DNA of 64,000 nt from Styela clava. Its lineage: Eukaryota; Chordata; Ascidiacea; Stolidobranchia; Styelidae. The notes beneath the pieces were generated by a model that saw only the letters and a list, made by a program, of their open reading frames with translations, ran no database searches and was not told where the DNA came from. The stretch lies in the NCBI RefSeq assembly GCF_964204865.1, contig NC_135251.1, positions 15,190,001 to 15,254,000 of the forward strand, given 5' to 3'. The translations under genes were made by a program, and so were the position numbers. Shown piece after piece: positions 12,413-26,299 of this stretch (the stretch's first letter is position 1; each line of letters starts with the position of its first letter).

Positions 12413-14239
12413 AGAAACGTTCAGCTAATATATGAGTTTATTTACAATGTACCCGTATATTGACTGAAAGTGAACGTTGGCGGGGAACATTGGCACAAAA
12501 AATATATGAACGAGTCCGGCAAAGCGCCGGAAAACAGGATAACCTCAGAAGATTTGATAACACATGGCATCGTATGAAAACCACGGTGTAAAATCTCTTA
12601 AATCAGAGTTATAACGGTTCTTTGGCGAAACATCCATATTGTAAAATTTAATGCAGGTATGCTCAATAAATAGGTCAAAATTGAACTATTGTAAACCTAT
12701 GTGGAACTAATCAAGCTGTCCCAACTCTACAACGGATTACAGTAGCATTCTTTCATTTGAAATAAAATGACTTGCTAACAACGACAAAGAAGACAGATTG
12801 CTACACAAATAATACTAGTCTGCTCCACGAGTCTGAATTTTTTAACATTATCATCATAGCATCACCAAACAACGCTTTTGCTAAGAGTTGATATATTTCA
12901 CCCGCAACGTATCAAACCGGCATAATTTGAGGAGCATATTCATGGCATGTCGATTTGAAATGGGTGTTGTTGTGAAAAGCACCCAGGATTTTTTTAACGT
13001 GGGGAACACGATGTATCTGAAAAAAAAAAACATACGCCAAAGATACAATTTGTAACGCCGTAAGACGTTTCAAAAACTAAATATTGCATGTTGTTTATAA
13101 CAAAACTCCGTTAATTTCCTTGTTGCGTGTCGCTCGACTCCCTTTTGTCAGACGTCGTTCGGAGAATTTTCAATTTCACAAATATAAACTGCCATCGCGG
13201 AAAAGTCAGGAGTAGCCAGCAGTAAAACCATATCACGGCGTTCGCTCTTTATTGTTTTTGTTTCATAAATAAGGTAGCCGTTGGGTATTTGTCGGGGATA
13301 AACTAATGTAACAGCACTCTAGTGAATGTTCCAAGCGCAGTATAACCACAGAGTTCCCACTAATATGAACGATAGTTGAAGCGAGTTGATTTTTTTTCTA
13401 TGCACGAAATAATAAGGTGAGATGAACATCATTATAAGCGGCCACTAAAAGAGATAGCGCATCTTAAACACGATTGAAATTCTGGCGGTGTTAAATTGCG
13501 CACAGAATAACATAGTTCTGACCGCAAAGCGGGGGCAATCGAGTTTTCGAGTCAATCTGAAATGAAAACACAAATATACAAAATCTTCCGGCATCCAAGA
13601 TAATTTGCGCTGTCACATCTTTCAAACTTTCTACTCTTGCCTAACAGTAACCAAGATCGATATGAGTTACCTGTTACTATGAGTTGGGTGTAATAGAGAG
13701 AATAGTATAACGAACATAGTAGCCATATAGTAATTGTGATGAAACGTTTGTCATAATAAATTTAGGGGAAAATACATCCTAATCATCATTCTAGAAATTT
13801 TTTAGTCAACATTGACGTAGGCCTGTCACACTTACCTGAAGATTTAAGGTCAGCCGCCCGAATTTCTGAACAATATATGCAGAGTCATATCGTAGGGTGG
13901 CCATATTTCCAAACCCGAAAAGAAGGACATATCGTTTGGTAGAACAATATTTCACATGTGCCCGAGATATACATTATATATCTACTAAATTCCTTAGGAT
14001 TAAAAATATAAATAACAATAGACGAAGTGACGACAATGCAATAATGCATTCTTGTCCTGTCATCGAGCAACTGTAGCCGCAAGTAATGTACACCGCTGGG
14101 CATAATGTACTGGGTCTACTGACATAATATACTGCTAAAATCGAAATTTCACTAAATTGCTAAAAACAAGATGAAATGACATGAAGATAATCGCAAAACA
14201 ACACGATTTTTACGTGATAAACAAGTATGCATTTAACCT

Positions 14240-14870
14240 AGAGAGGTGGTTCTAAACTTTGGCGTGTCTGCCGAACCCCAAACGATATTGTGCTAGCTCA
14301 AGTTGAGCCCCATTCAACGGTTGATTTACTGAATTAGGAGCGCAATTAGAACTTTACAATAGAGAAGTTTTGTGAATGGTTATAAAAAATTATGATGTAA
14401 CCGTAGATATCAATATGCAGTGTGGAAATAGTCATTGTCGTGTCACAATGGTGCTGGCAGCAATATCTTTTGTTGTATAAAAATTGCACTTTTGAGATCG
14501 GAAAGATGATACGATACCTGAAAAATGTTGGTAGCTCAGTCATTTCTCAAACTTCTAACGGCATTCGAATGCGGATTAAAGCGTTTTTTTCATAGATTCT
14601 TGCAGGAATTAACATAGACTACCAGTCAGGGTAGGAGAACTTCGCTCGTTTATCTTCGCTAGTTGCCTCAGCAAGCCATAACACTAGTCAATTCAGTGAC
14701 AAAAGGGATGCGACAATATGTCGAAAGTTTTTTAGTTAATTTTATGACGAAACAATACGAAATGCGATTTTTTTTTATTTCTCTATAAATGCGACGCAGG
14801 CCACAGATAATGAAGCGGCGGGCCACATGTGGCCCGCGGGCCGGGGTTTGGACCACTCTGGTCTACCTTA
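14240..14870. mobile_element. hAT-like repeat remnants
   Basis: Two fragments: GTGGTTCTAAACTTTGGCGT near 14246, and a GC-rich end near 14818-14865 with GGGCCACATGTGGCCCGCGG followed by GTTTGGACCACTCTGG. Both resemble hAT terminal regions. The order and pairing are unresolved, and no transposase is visible between 12.3 and 14.9 kb. Confidence 0.4.
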
Positions 14871-15317
14871 TGACTCAGCGTTATTTTGAGGCCGTCCAGA
14901 ACGGATGATAATTTAGCAAAGCTCTAATGAAATATTTGTTGCCACAAATGTTATATATACTTAGTGAAACTAAAAACGTCTTGAACCTATATCAATTTAT
15001 ATACACTTATTTCCTACATTCAACCTGCTCGTAAAACTGAGCTGCAATTTTTTGGTGGATTAGAAATGAGGTGTTGCGCACGAAATAAAGGTATTTTTAA
15101 CCTATTTTGTATTCGGGGTTTATTGAGGTATTTATCGACATATGTGGTATCTCAATGCATTGCTCACTTCTTTCAAACTTTTCCTAACCCATCAAAAATG
15201 TTGAATATGTCGTAAAAGAATTTCAAATATTTAATCCTTCGAAAAAGGAGGACATTTTGACATTCTAGAGCGTCCTCGGAGGACATAAAATCTTTACCGA
15301 AAAAGAAGGGGTGTCTC

Positions 15318-15512
15318 CAAAATGTCGTGTCCCACTCGTCCCATTTGTCCCACGTGTACAACTTGTTCCACGTGTACCACTTGTTCCACTTGTACCACTT
15401 GTCCCACTTTTACCACGTGTCCCTCTTGTCCCACTGTATCACGTGTCCCACTTGTCCCACGTGTACCACTTGTACCACGTGTACCTCTTGTCCCACGTGT
15501 CCCACTCACGGG
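15318..15512. repeat. 9-bp minisatellite, open in several frames
   Basis: About 20 units of TGTNCCACN run from GTCGTGTCCCACTCG to the final CCCACTCACG. Because the unit is 9 bp, three forward frames and one reverse frame stay open and encode Cys-Pro/Thr-Thr, Val-Pro-Leu/Arg, Ser-His-Leu or Gly-Thr-Ser/Arg repeats. The flanks show no splice sites or conserved sequence, so coding is unlikely. Confidence 0.85.
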
Positions 15513-16084
15513 TACGGAATATCATATTTTTCAATTTCTAATTTTGAATAAGGTTGAAATTTTTGTGAATATAGAATTGTCGAACAAGATAAGTACGACT
15601 GGTAAATTTTGTATTCTATGGAAATTTTCCGAGATATTGGGGACAGGGAAAAATATTATTTTGACCACGTAGAAATGTCATTATTGCCGATTTATTCAAG
15701 TATTTAGTATCGGTGTTTTATTCTAAAGCTGAGTTACGTGAATTCTCAACACTGAGTATTAGAGAGATTACCAATTTACGGAGTCTTTAATTATTATTAT
15801 TTAATACGAAAGAAACACGAACACGATATAAAATTAAAAGCATAAAAAAGTCAAATATCGCATTCCGGGGTCAGTAATACTGTTCGGTTAAAATTGGGAC
15901 CTCAATTTACAAACTGTGATACAAATCCTACAAAAAAGATAGAAAGAAGCATAAAATTATTTTGTGTTGTGAATGCACTCCTTAACCACATGCTCGACTA
16001 TTTTCGACTCTATTTATATTTTGCTAAGAAGTTAACAAAAAAGAGGCAAAGTCATCCCATAAACTGGGTCCTATCTATATTGAC

Positions 16085-16240
16085 AAATAAATATGAAACG
16101 TTCATACCGGTGCATTATTGTATTTTTCCCAGACCAAAATTCTTGTTTTGCTCGAAATGCATTAGAGGTGCATTCTATTCACAGATTTTGGAAAATATGA
16201 TGCTGACAGAAGATTATTAAACGTGTAGTGAAGTCTTTCA
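16085..16240. repeat. dispersed repeat shared with 60.74-61.0 kb
   Basis: The segments ATATGAAACGTTCATACCGG, TTGTATTTTTCCCA and GATGCTGACAGAAGATTATT recur in order near 60,737-60,990 with substitutions and an insertion there. It is non-coding. Confidence 0.6.
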
Positions 16241-16889
16241 AAGATCAAGAAAAGGGAAATTTCCCTTTGTCGTTAGTATGATTGGAAAATTATTTATCAG
16301 TCGGAACTCTTGTGTCCTAGAAACGGAACTCAAATAGGCTAATGATATTTGACGATTCTGAGTACGTTAACAAAACTACAATCAAAGTGCGAGCTTGGTA
16401 AAATATGTTGGTGATCGACATATTGATCGTATTGTCTCTTTATCTTCATCTAATTCTCGACCTGAGAAATGATGTATCGTTTTAATGCTTGATGGGGAAA
16501 TGAATAAACGATTGGTGTGAAACTAAAAGTAAATAAGAAATAAATTTACTCTCACATTCTGGCGAATTTTGAACATATACGAGTTATATTCTATTATGTG
16601 ATATCGTCCCTAATTTATAATTTCCTGATAATGCATCTTTCGGGTACGTACAAATCTCATGATGAACCCAACCAAACACAATCTGTTTAAAATCCATTAA
16701 AATTTCGGCAGGAGACGCATACTTCTATAGAAATAGGAGACATACTCCCACAGAAAGCCACGATCCGCATTCCGCTGCTGACAATATTCAATAAATGATG
16801 TTGTCACGTCACATTTATTAATCGTATCAATTAGTGTAAAGGTGCGTTTTAAAGATACTCCTACACCCCTTTCTTGAAAAATATTAAGG

Positions 16890-17280
16890 TGATGGTTCGA
16901 TTAAATGATGTGAAGTACCAAAAGACAAGGTATTGTTTTATTTTGCTGATATAAATACTTTAAACAAAACCAGTCCAGAATAAAATATCTATATCTAGAA
17001 AATAAATTTTTTGAACTTGAAGGTTATCTGATTCTGAACGATGCCCTAGAATTGATAATTTTTAATTACAATGACATTTTCATCATTTTTGTTGAAATCT
17101 ATCTGAATATACTAAAATTTCGAATCTAACTTCAATAGAACGAATTTTTTATTTTGTAGTCAAAGGTCAAATAAGTATTCGAAATCACACCTCGAATATT
17201 AGGGTGATGGTTCGATTAAATGATGTGGAGTACCAAAAGACTACGCATAGTTTTACCTTGCTCCTATAAATACTTTTAAT
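16890..17280. repeat. pair of short direct repeats
   Basis: GGTGATGGTTCGATTAAATG followed by ATGTGAAGTACCAAAAGAC near 16890 recurs near 17200 with one change, and both are followed by ATATAAATACTTT or TATAAATACTTTT. The spacing is about 310 bp. The function is unknown. Confidence 0.7.
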
Positions 17281-18043
17281 TGCTTATACAATACAGTATC
17301 GCTGGACAACTTAATAGTCACGGCGAAAATCGCGTTTTCAAGACCATCGCCATCATGAAGCAATATTTTCGAGTTTTTACCCCAAAATTGATAAAAAGCA
17401 CGTGCAATGCACTCATTATATTCAAATATTTTTGAATACAACAACAAAAAAACGACATCGAACACGCAAAATTAAAATAATCGATGAAACCTTGGTAACT
17501 TCGACATGCGATAATCAGTTTCTTGCTCAAATTTATTTGGGAAATTCAAAATTCTCATTTTTGAATGAATACATTATCACAAAAGTGGGTTTGTTTTTTG
17601 ACCACCACGGGGTCAGTTGGACAGAGTTACCCAAAGTCAGTCATGAATAGTAATATCTATTTTAGTGGAGAACAAATTTGTCGATACTATTCCTTTGATT
17701 CCGCATAATCCTGTAGACAACCACAAGATAATATGAATCAATGAAACAGAGCCAAATTTATTTCCTCAAAATACGACATATCATACCATTAAGCCTACAG
17801 ATTTCGAAGAGAGCACAATGTTCACGCACGATTCGAATCTATGTTCCAGTGTAGCGATATTACATGCTTACAACTACGAAAATAGTAGATAAAATTTTTT
17901 GTAAACCAACTGGCGGTGCCATACCTTTCAACTTCTGCCGAAATATAAAATTATTTTAAACTTTGTAGTTGATAGGATATTGATCTCAATATGCAATACA
18001 TTAACTTTGGAGACGCCAGGAGGAATGTTTTTCCGAATCGCTA

Positions 18044-18053
18044 CCATATAAGG
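18044..18053 (+). promoter_or_regulatory. CArG box (SRF site)
   Basis: CCATATAAGG is a perfect CC(A/T)6GG serum-response element, 137 bp upstream of the TATA box and 244 bp before the actin ATG. CArG boxes are the classic muscle-actin promoter element, so this supports muscle expression of the gene downstream. Confidence 0.75.
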
Positions 18054-18166
18054 TGCGTACGAGTCGTATGCAATCTTGATTTTCACGCATACAAGTTATT
18101 CGCAGCTCAATATCGATCAATGAGGTGCTAACATAAGTTCGATCGATTCATAGGAGCAAAAAGGAA

Positions 18167-18172
18167 CAACTG
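18167..18172 (+). promoter_or_regulatory. E-box
   Basis: CAACTG fits CANNTG, the site for myogenic bHLH factors. It lies just upstream of the TATA box. E-boxes are common by chance; its position next to the CArG box and TATA box is what makes it notable. Confidence 0.4.
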
Positions 18173-18180
18173 TGTGGAGT

Positions 18181-18188
18181 TATAAATA
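18181..18188 (+). promoter_or_regulatory. TATA box of the actin gene
   Basis: TATAAATA lies about 100 bp before the start codon. Transcription would begin around 18,210, leaving a 5' leader of about 75 bases that ends AACCAAAATG, a favourable start context. Confidence 0.75.
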
Positions 18189-18272
18189 CCGATGGGTCGA
18201 ACGGTATTCATTCATTACTTCATTGGTTAAAACAACTAAGGTTTACGGATTTCTATCTAGTTCTCGATATAA

Positions 18273-19725
<1,453 letters not shown>

Positions 19726-20159
19726 AATAGGAAATTGTTTTCGATATTCATGACTGCGATAATTTAACTTTTTCGGTTAAACCTATGTCTGTTTTACTCT
19801 TGATTTTTGAAGACTTTTATTGAAATATTATCAGTCTAATTTCCGTTTTGCTTTTCGAACACTCGTTTCATCACTCGGTCTATAATTCTCACTCTCACTT
19901 TCTTTCTACTCTTTTTTTTTCTTCTCTTCGCCAACAATTTTCATACCATCTACTTCTTTCTCCTTTAGGCCTTATTTTTATCCAAATAGTATATTTTCTA
20001 GTAAGATTATCAAAAACTTAACAATACTATAACTACGGAAGTTACAATATTTATAACGATTATGCATTAATAGTATTTATTCCATACTAATTATCCAATT
20101 AACAGGTCTATATTTCAACGAAACACTTTAATTAAATTGGACTAATTGCAATAGTCGAT

Positions 20160-20165
20160 AATAAA
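20160..20165 (+). terminator. polyadenylation signal of actin (candidate)
   Basis: AATAAA lies about 435 bases after the actin stop codon, at the end of a pyrimidine-rich then AT-rich 3' region. Confidence 0.45.
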
Positions 20166-20199
20166 GTATACATTCTAATAAATATTTTGGTAGCATAAA

Positions 20200-21645
20200 A
20201 ATAGCAAATTAAAAATTATTATTTGAATGGGAAATTGCCTCTGTTTGTTGTATCAAATAAAAAATTGTAGAAAAAGTTTTGTTCGTGCAGAAAGATGCCC
20301 AATGCACAAAAATGGCAAGTTTTGTGCCCGATGCTTTGCTGTGGAAATTTTGTTTGCAAATTAAGATGACTGGAAACATGGCTCAATTCTTTTTGCAAGT
20401 TAGTTCTTAGTATATGACCCAGAATCACCTTCTGGGTAAGTTGTTCTCTAAAAAACAATATGTGGGTGAGGTACAATAAATGGCGAAACGACGAAATGAA
20501 AATATATTGCTATCAAAAATTTGATTCATAGGTTTAAAATACAGAAAACATAATGGCCAGAAAATAACCGTATTTAAGTTTTTGAAGGATGTTCTCACAT
20601 ATTTGCTGCTCAGAAAAAGTCTCTGCATAAGCCTTCATTTAGACCCGGGAACTGGGCCCATGCAACAACAGAGAGTTATCATAAGCTTTTTCGCAAGCTT
20701 CCATTAAAATCAAGTTTTCCACTTTTGAGGTGGCTTCTTTATCTTTCAAAAAGATTCAAAATTTTGCATTTTGCTTGCAGTTTTAGTTTTGCAGGCTACA
20801 TAAATGCTGCTAAAACGCAATTTTTATGTCATTTTCAAGAAGAGACCAATTGTTCGCAATAGTAATAACCATTTAAATATAAAAAGGCCAACGACTTTTA
20901 GGCCAATCATAAAAAAAAACATTGGCATTGGATTAAACTATGCGCTTACTATACGTTAGAAAAATCACTGCTGAACAGTAGTATCATTGATAGAAATTTT
21001 CCTTACTAAGACCAGTATAAAATATAAATGCAAAAAACAACTTATCTATACAATCATCCTTTCTGCAATGAGTTGTTTGATTTACGATCAATACGATCCA
21101 AAATTTCCATTAAAATCAAAGAATCGTTGGCAATTTGCAACGCCAGGAATATACATTTCTCCATTTGCCATGAGAAAAAATTATCGTTAAATATTTTAAT
21201 AATTTATGAAAAATTTCAATTAATTGCATATCGATCTGAAAAGTATTTGTCGAAATATATAAAGGTTTGTAAAAATATATTTGAAATCTTTATGTCTAAA
21301 TGTGAGCACAAAATTTTAAAGATTAAAAATCAATATAATCAATAAAAACCAATGACATCCATGGTAAGGGTATTGATTTTTAAGCAAGTTTTATCAATTC
21401 GCATTGAATATTTACAAATTAGCTTGAGGTTGTTAAAAATACCTTCATTACAAACTTATTGCGAATAAGAAAGACATTGAGGATTCAAAACCGTTACATT
21501 ACTGGAAAGCATGGAGCCGCTGGGGAGTGATAAGCCACAAGATAATATTTTGGAAAGTAAACAATGAAAATTGATACATAACTATTAATTAATATAGTTT
21601 AGTAAAATCAGTAATTTGACTACAATTTCAGTATACTCGGTATAA
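20200..21645. other. intergenic, no gene recognised
   Basis: AT-rich sequence with several short open frames (20,219-20,628 minus; 20,987-21,345 plus). None has a conserved motif, and none joins to neighbours with good splice sites. Confidence 0.5.
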
Positions 21646-21875
21646 CAGTGGTTCTCAAACGGCGGGGCGCGCCCCATAAGGGGGCGTAGACAATTTTTTG
21701 AGGGGGCGTGAAGCTAATTTAAAGCAAATATATTTGTTAGATTTTGAATAAAGCATACTTCCATCTTACTATCTGTTATTTGCAGTTTATCGTTAGCTAG
21801 TTATTTTTGAGGTGGGGCGCGAGACTTGACAAATTCTAAAAAGGGGGCGCGGCTTATAAAGTTAAAGAACCACTG
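21646..21875. mobile_element. hAT-like MITE
   Basis: The terminal inverted repeats CAGTGGTTCTCAAAC and GTTAAAGAACCACTG enclose 230 bp rich in GGGGCG blocks. This is the common layout of short non-autonomous hAT elements. The 8-bp flanks (CGGTATAA and CTCTAGAT) do not match, so the insertion is old or one side has rearranged. Confidence 0.75.
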
Positions 21876-22800
21876 CTCTAGATTGTGATATTATATTTTT
21901 TACAACGTCAAATGCAAATCCACAGACAAAATCAAAATGATTCATATTTTATAAAATGACATACACGGTTTCGTTATGAGTTCTCCAACACAGTATCGAG
22001 ATCAGTTTCCCCCAGAATAGAATAAATTCCTAATAGTCTATTTTCTAATGATCTTCTCTATTATTCCTTGAACAAGAGAGCAATGGTCAAATATATGTAC
22101 ACGATGGTCGCGCTTGGTACTGGTGAGGAAAAGCGTTAGAGCGCCGAGTTTGTTAAAAGGATCGTCGAGAAAGCTTGACAGAATAAAAAGCTCTAAATAA
22201 AATAATAAGAACAGCAAAGTTTTGTATGAAATATCAAGTACCTTGAGATATTCAGAAAAATCAAAGTAATAGTCTTTTAGCGGCATTAACCCTTCAGGTA
22301 CTGAAATTTAAATTCGAGAATTCTATTAATTGCGCAGTGAAAAAAACGTTTTTTTCTTGCAGCAACAATCACGCCAACAAGAAAAACCACAACAACAATT
22401 TAGCAAAATGATTTATATGTACACGTCCGTACCCAACAAGCGTCGTTATTAACGATATCAATAACACTCATTACACCGTTTAACAAAATGCGTCATTTTG
22501 CAGAGAAACATAGATACAATTGATAACTATACTTGCAGTGACGCAACTAGAAATTTTCTAACTTGCATTTGTTAGCTAGATTTAGTTTTCTGTGATTTAC
22601 GCAAATCTTTTGATCTTTTGAGGTAATAAATTTTAGTTCAGTTCTATTGAGTGAGGTTTAGAAGTGTCACAAGATTGTACAGTGACGTTGTTGGCAATAT
22701 TCTCATCTGCTAAATTGTATATATACACTTATACAGTATATAAAAGTGTGTGGTATAATAGTAGTATATGTGAAATTATTGTGTACCGAGTTGAGAAAAT

Positions 22801-25049
22801 TTAATCGGTTGACCGATTCATGGAACAACAGTCACTATTGTTTATTTGTGTTCCCGACTCTGATTGTTGAATTTGGATGTTTTTCAAAATTTGTATAAAC
22901 GACGACAAACCATATATGAATCCTTTATCGGGCCCTACAGTTTTTGCTTCGTCGTCGTCAAACGCTTCAGTTCGACAATGTGCGAAGTCTACCAGTCTGA
23001 CGTCAGTCCTTGGGGATTTATCGTTTACATGTATTACGTCGGCATCATGTCCTTCATAAACCACAACTATTGAAGAACCAAAAAAACGATATCCGTGTAG
23101 TCTCGAAAGTACAGAAATAATTATTTGAACCTTTTCAATAACACTGTTAATCATCTTTCTCCTCAAGGCATTGTTTTTCCCGGTAAAAAACAGTCTAACG
23201 CTGTCCTCAAGTCCTTTGGGAGTAAGACCACGACCATAAAATTTATCTCGACAAACGAATCCACCATCTTGATATACCTGAATAACAGATCAAACACGCC
23301 AACATATCAACATGAACCATGCAGGTTTACTTACACTTCAATAAACATGCTACGTTAATCAAGTAATTTTTTAACTATGGCTGTAGGAATTCTGCCGACC
23401 GTCGATTATCAACCAATTCTTCAGATATGATTTTAAAGTAAACGTAAACTCATTTACGTACCTGAAATCCAGATAGTCGTAAACCAATTGCAGCTGTGGT
23501 AGTAGTACGGTTTTTTCTTTCACGATGACTAAATTTTTCCTGAGTACATTCTGATTTTGCATACAGCTGTGTGCCAGTTTTCATATCCAGTATACAAGGT
23601 TTTTCAAATTTTTTAGTCAGATTTTCCAGTATAATATAGGCTTTTGACAATGAAACGGCAATGTTAAGCGAAAAATTTGTGTCGATCAAGTTAATAACGA
23701 GGCATACTTATTACTGTATCAATATCCTATAAGTGTGGTAAATTCACAAACACATGGCGTTTTCTATCAACATTACAACCAATACAAATCATACTGATTG
23801 CAGAAAATTCCACTTTCATCACGATCATCAACAGTCGTAGGTAAAAAAGGGATATCAACTTCCACTTCGGTATAAGTCCAAACTAATAATTTCAATTCAG
23901 TAGCAAAGGATACTAATTGTTTTTCCTTCGTGTTTTGTGTGACGTCCCATCCTCTGGACCCTTTCTGCCCAAGGATTTCGACCAACATCACATGGTGGGG
24001 CGGGAAGACCTTTACTGAAGTCGTTTGTGAAAAAATTTCGCTTGAAATTCGGATCTTCTTCTAGTTGGCTGGGTTCTAAATTCCTAAAAATCAAACTGAA
24101 TAACTTACCTGCATAATGCTCATTAGAAACAAAAAACGTAAAATGACCAGAGCATTTATGATGATCGCGGTCAAAATAAATATAGTATTTGTTTATCATT
24201 TGATAACGGTTTCATAATTGTAAAATTGAATAGATATATTTGAAAAGATTGAGTACCTGTATTTATAATCATTCTGAAACGCTCTTTTCGAATTATCCGA
24301 GGACGCAGTAATAAATCCATTTTTTCGACCATTCTCAAAATGACCATTAAAATCATATTTTCCGACTTCATCAACAGATACAGTGACATCAACAACGCCT
24401 ATATTAAACCAAAAAAGAGTAGTTTCATTGCTCTTGCCTCAATAAAGTTTATTCTTATTTTGAATATACGAAAGGAAACTTAAAGCAAACTGACAGTTCT
24501 AAAATGATGCTGGCGAAATAACCTTTTTACGTATACGTATAAGAGGATTAAAATTTAAAATAGATATCACATTATATAGAAATTCATTCAAAGAATTATA
24601 ATGTCAATAATGCAATATTAACACTGTGTTATATATAATATATATGTTTAAATGAAAATCAGGCAATATCAAATTTAATAAAAAAAAATGGTTTTGTTGA
24701 GAAATATATAATTATGTTGAATTTCTAGTAAGTCCCATTAAAATCTTTAAAAACGTCATTCGAAAATTACTAATCCAAAGATATATCAATGCAATAGCGT
24801 TTAAAATATTCAAAAAATTTATAGCCAAATCAAACGCCACATATGTGCAGTATGTACAGACCACGTATCATATAATATTTATTCCAACACACCTTGAAAT
24901 AAGGGTAAGTGTGGCCTGAGAGACTCATCGACGTCTCGATAGAATTCTAGTTCCCGTCCATGTTTCACTTTACAAATAGAAGCATAATCCGCTGTTGTCA
25001 GCAAGCAATCATGCCCTGTTACTTGATTCGTGTACTGAATTAACTTCAT
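22801..25049 (-). CDS. inositol hexakisphosphate kinase-like protein
   Basis: Five exons on the minus strand join in phase: 25049-24893 (ATG), 24398-24257, 24083-23914, 23640-23462 and 23277-22801. They total 1125 nt and 374 residues. Family landmarks: ILENLT then PCILDMKTG at about 171-179 (the P-x-x-x-D-x-K-x-G inositol-phosphate kinase signature), IGLRLSGFQVYQ, FYGRGLTPKG, GYRFFGSSIVVVYEG, DVRLVDFAH at 308-316 (metal-binding Asp of the DFAH motif) and GPDKGFIYGL. DFAH rather than DFGK points to IP6K or IPMK over IP3 3-kinase, and the C-terminal GPDKGFIYGLSSFIQIL is most like IP6K. The expected reaction is ATP-dependent pyrophosphorylation of InsP6 to InsP7. The N-terminal GHD...ICK...REL..Y pattern also fits IP6K. 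The protein is slightly shorter than vertebrate IP6Ks (about 400-440 residues). Confidence 0.88.
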
Positions 25050-26030
25050 TATTATATATAGGTGTCAACGTCTTTATGCAAAAACTTAACTACGATAAAC
25101 TTGAAAGCTTTTACTGTTAAACTGAAATCTTTCATATAGGATAATTCGTTAAATTCAAGTTCACGTACGAATATGTCACTGCAAATTTTTTGGAAAACTA
25201 CAGCTCAAAAAAAAGATACATTCATTAAAAAATTGAAACTTTGAAATTTTAATCTTAAATTATTACCAGTTTGAAAATTTTTACATCAACTTTCTAAACA
25301 TTTTTAACGGAAATCCAACTGTTACCTATATTTGATAGAACTGATAATCACCCTCAGCGGAATCTGAAAATGAAAAATACCGGGGTGTTTTACATCATGA
25401 AACTAAATCTAAAGTTTGTTTTGTAGGTTATGCAAGATATGCATCGGGTGATTAAAAAATCACTGTGCTGATATAATATATTTGTATATTTAATCGTGGA
25501 ATGCATTAAAGTGTCCTTTAATCTGTGAAAATGTATCTTTCTAAATTAATTTACAAATGTTCGGAGAATTCCACGTACCGGTACTTATATAGATGAAGCA
25601 ATATTCAGATTCGGCATAAGCGGTACGCTTTAATCAGTACTATGACAACCAATTTTCCAAGTCCTGCATGAAAAAGCCTCAGTGAGTGCAAACATAATTT
25701 TTGTTTTGATGCTATGCTATGCTTTCACTCTCGAACTCTTCGCCATACTACATTACAGCGATGTACCACAACTTCTTGGTATTGCATTTAATGTAGCTAA
25801 GCTTGATTAACCAAGTAAGCCAGACGACCAACTTCATTCTGTCCCTCGGCAATTGAGTCTATAATACTGATGCAATTTAAGGCACACGGCACAATACATG
25901 AAGTACCAAGACATATAAGCTTTTAGGATTATTTGTAGATCTCGAAACATTAGCTCAACCCAAAACCTCTCTTTTAGTTAAAATGCATTTGGCGCTAACG
26001 TTCTGTTCAATTATATGCAAGACTGCTTGG
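25050..26030. other. upstream region of the kinase gene
   Basis: AT-rich non-coding sequence that should contain the minus-strand kinase promoter. I see no clear TATA box or Inr element in a supported position, and no other gene. Confidence 0.4.
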
Positions 26031-26038
26031 CTCGTTTC

Positions 26039-26293
26039 CAGTGGCGTGTCAAACTTTACTGCTGCCCAGGACTTTCTGATAATGCTGCCCTTTATACCTA
26101 TCTTAAAAAATGATTTGGGGAATAAACAAATTATAGATGTTGTTATACATAAGAATAAATAAATTAAAATTCAAGTAAGAGTAAAATGTTTGAAATATTA
26201 TTATTTAAATCATCAAACTAAGCAACAAACTTACCCCTATAACGTGCTGCCCGGGGCGGCTGCCCCCTTTGCCCTCCTCTAGTCATGCCACTG
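26039..26293. mobile_element. hAT-like MITE with near-perfect target duplication
   Basis: The ends CAGTGGCGTG and CATGCCACTG are inverted. The element is 255 bp and flanked by CTCGTTTC (26031-26038) and CTCGTTGC (26294-26301), 7 of 8 bases identical. An 8-bp duplication fits hAT. No coding capacity. Confidence 0.75.
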
Positions 26294-26299
26294 CTCGTT

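Noticed and set aside
12334-14870. One large hAT element joining the two hAT-like ends
   Set aside because: The ends are not complementary enough to each other and the 8-bp flanks do not match.
24111-24199. Open minus-strand stretch encoding YIYFDRDHHKCSGHF as a kinase exon
   Set aside because: It ends at a good GTAAGT donor, but no splice acceptor lies before it, and its phase does not fit. The exon 24398-24257 joins directly and in phase to 24083-23914.
24171-24395. 74-codon minus-strand frame starting MLMSLYLLMK
   Set aside because: It overlaps kinase exon 2 in the wrong frame; the correct frame continues from FQ-GVVDV and matches the family.
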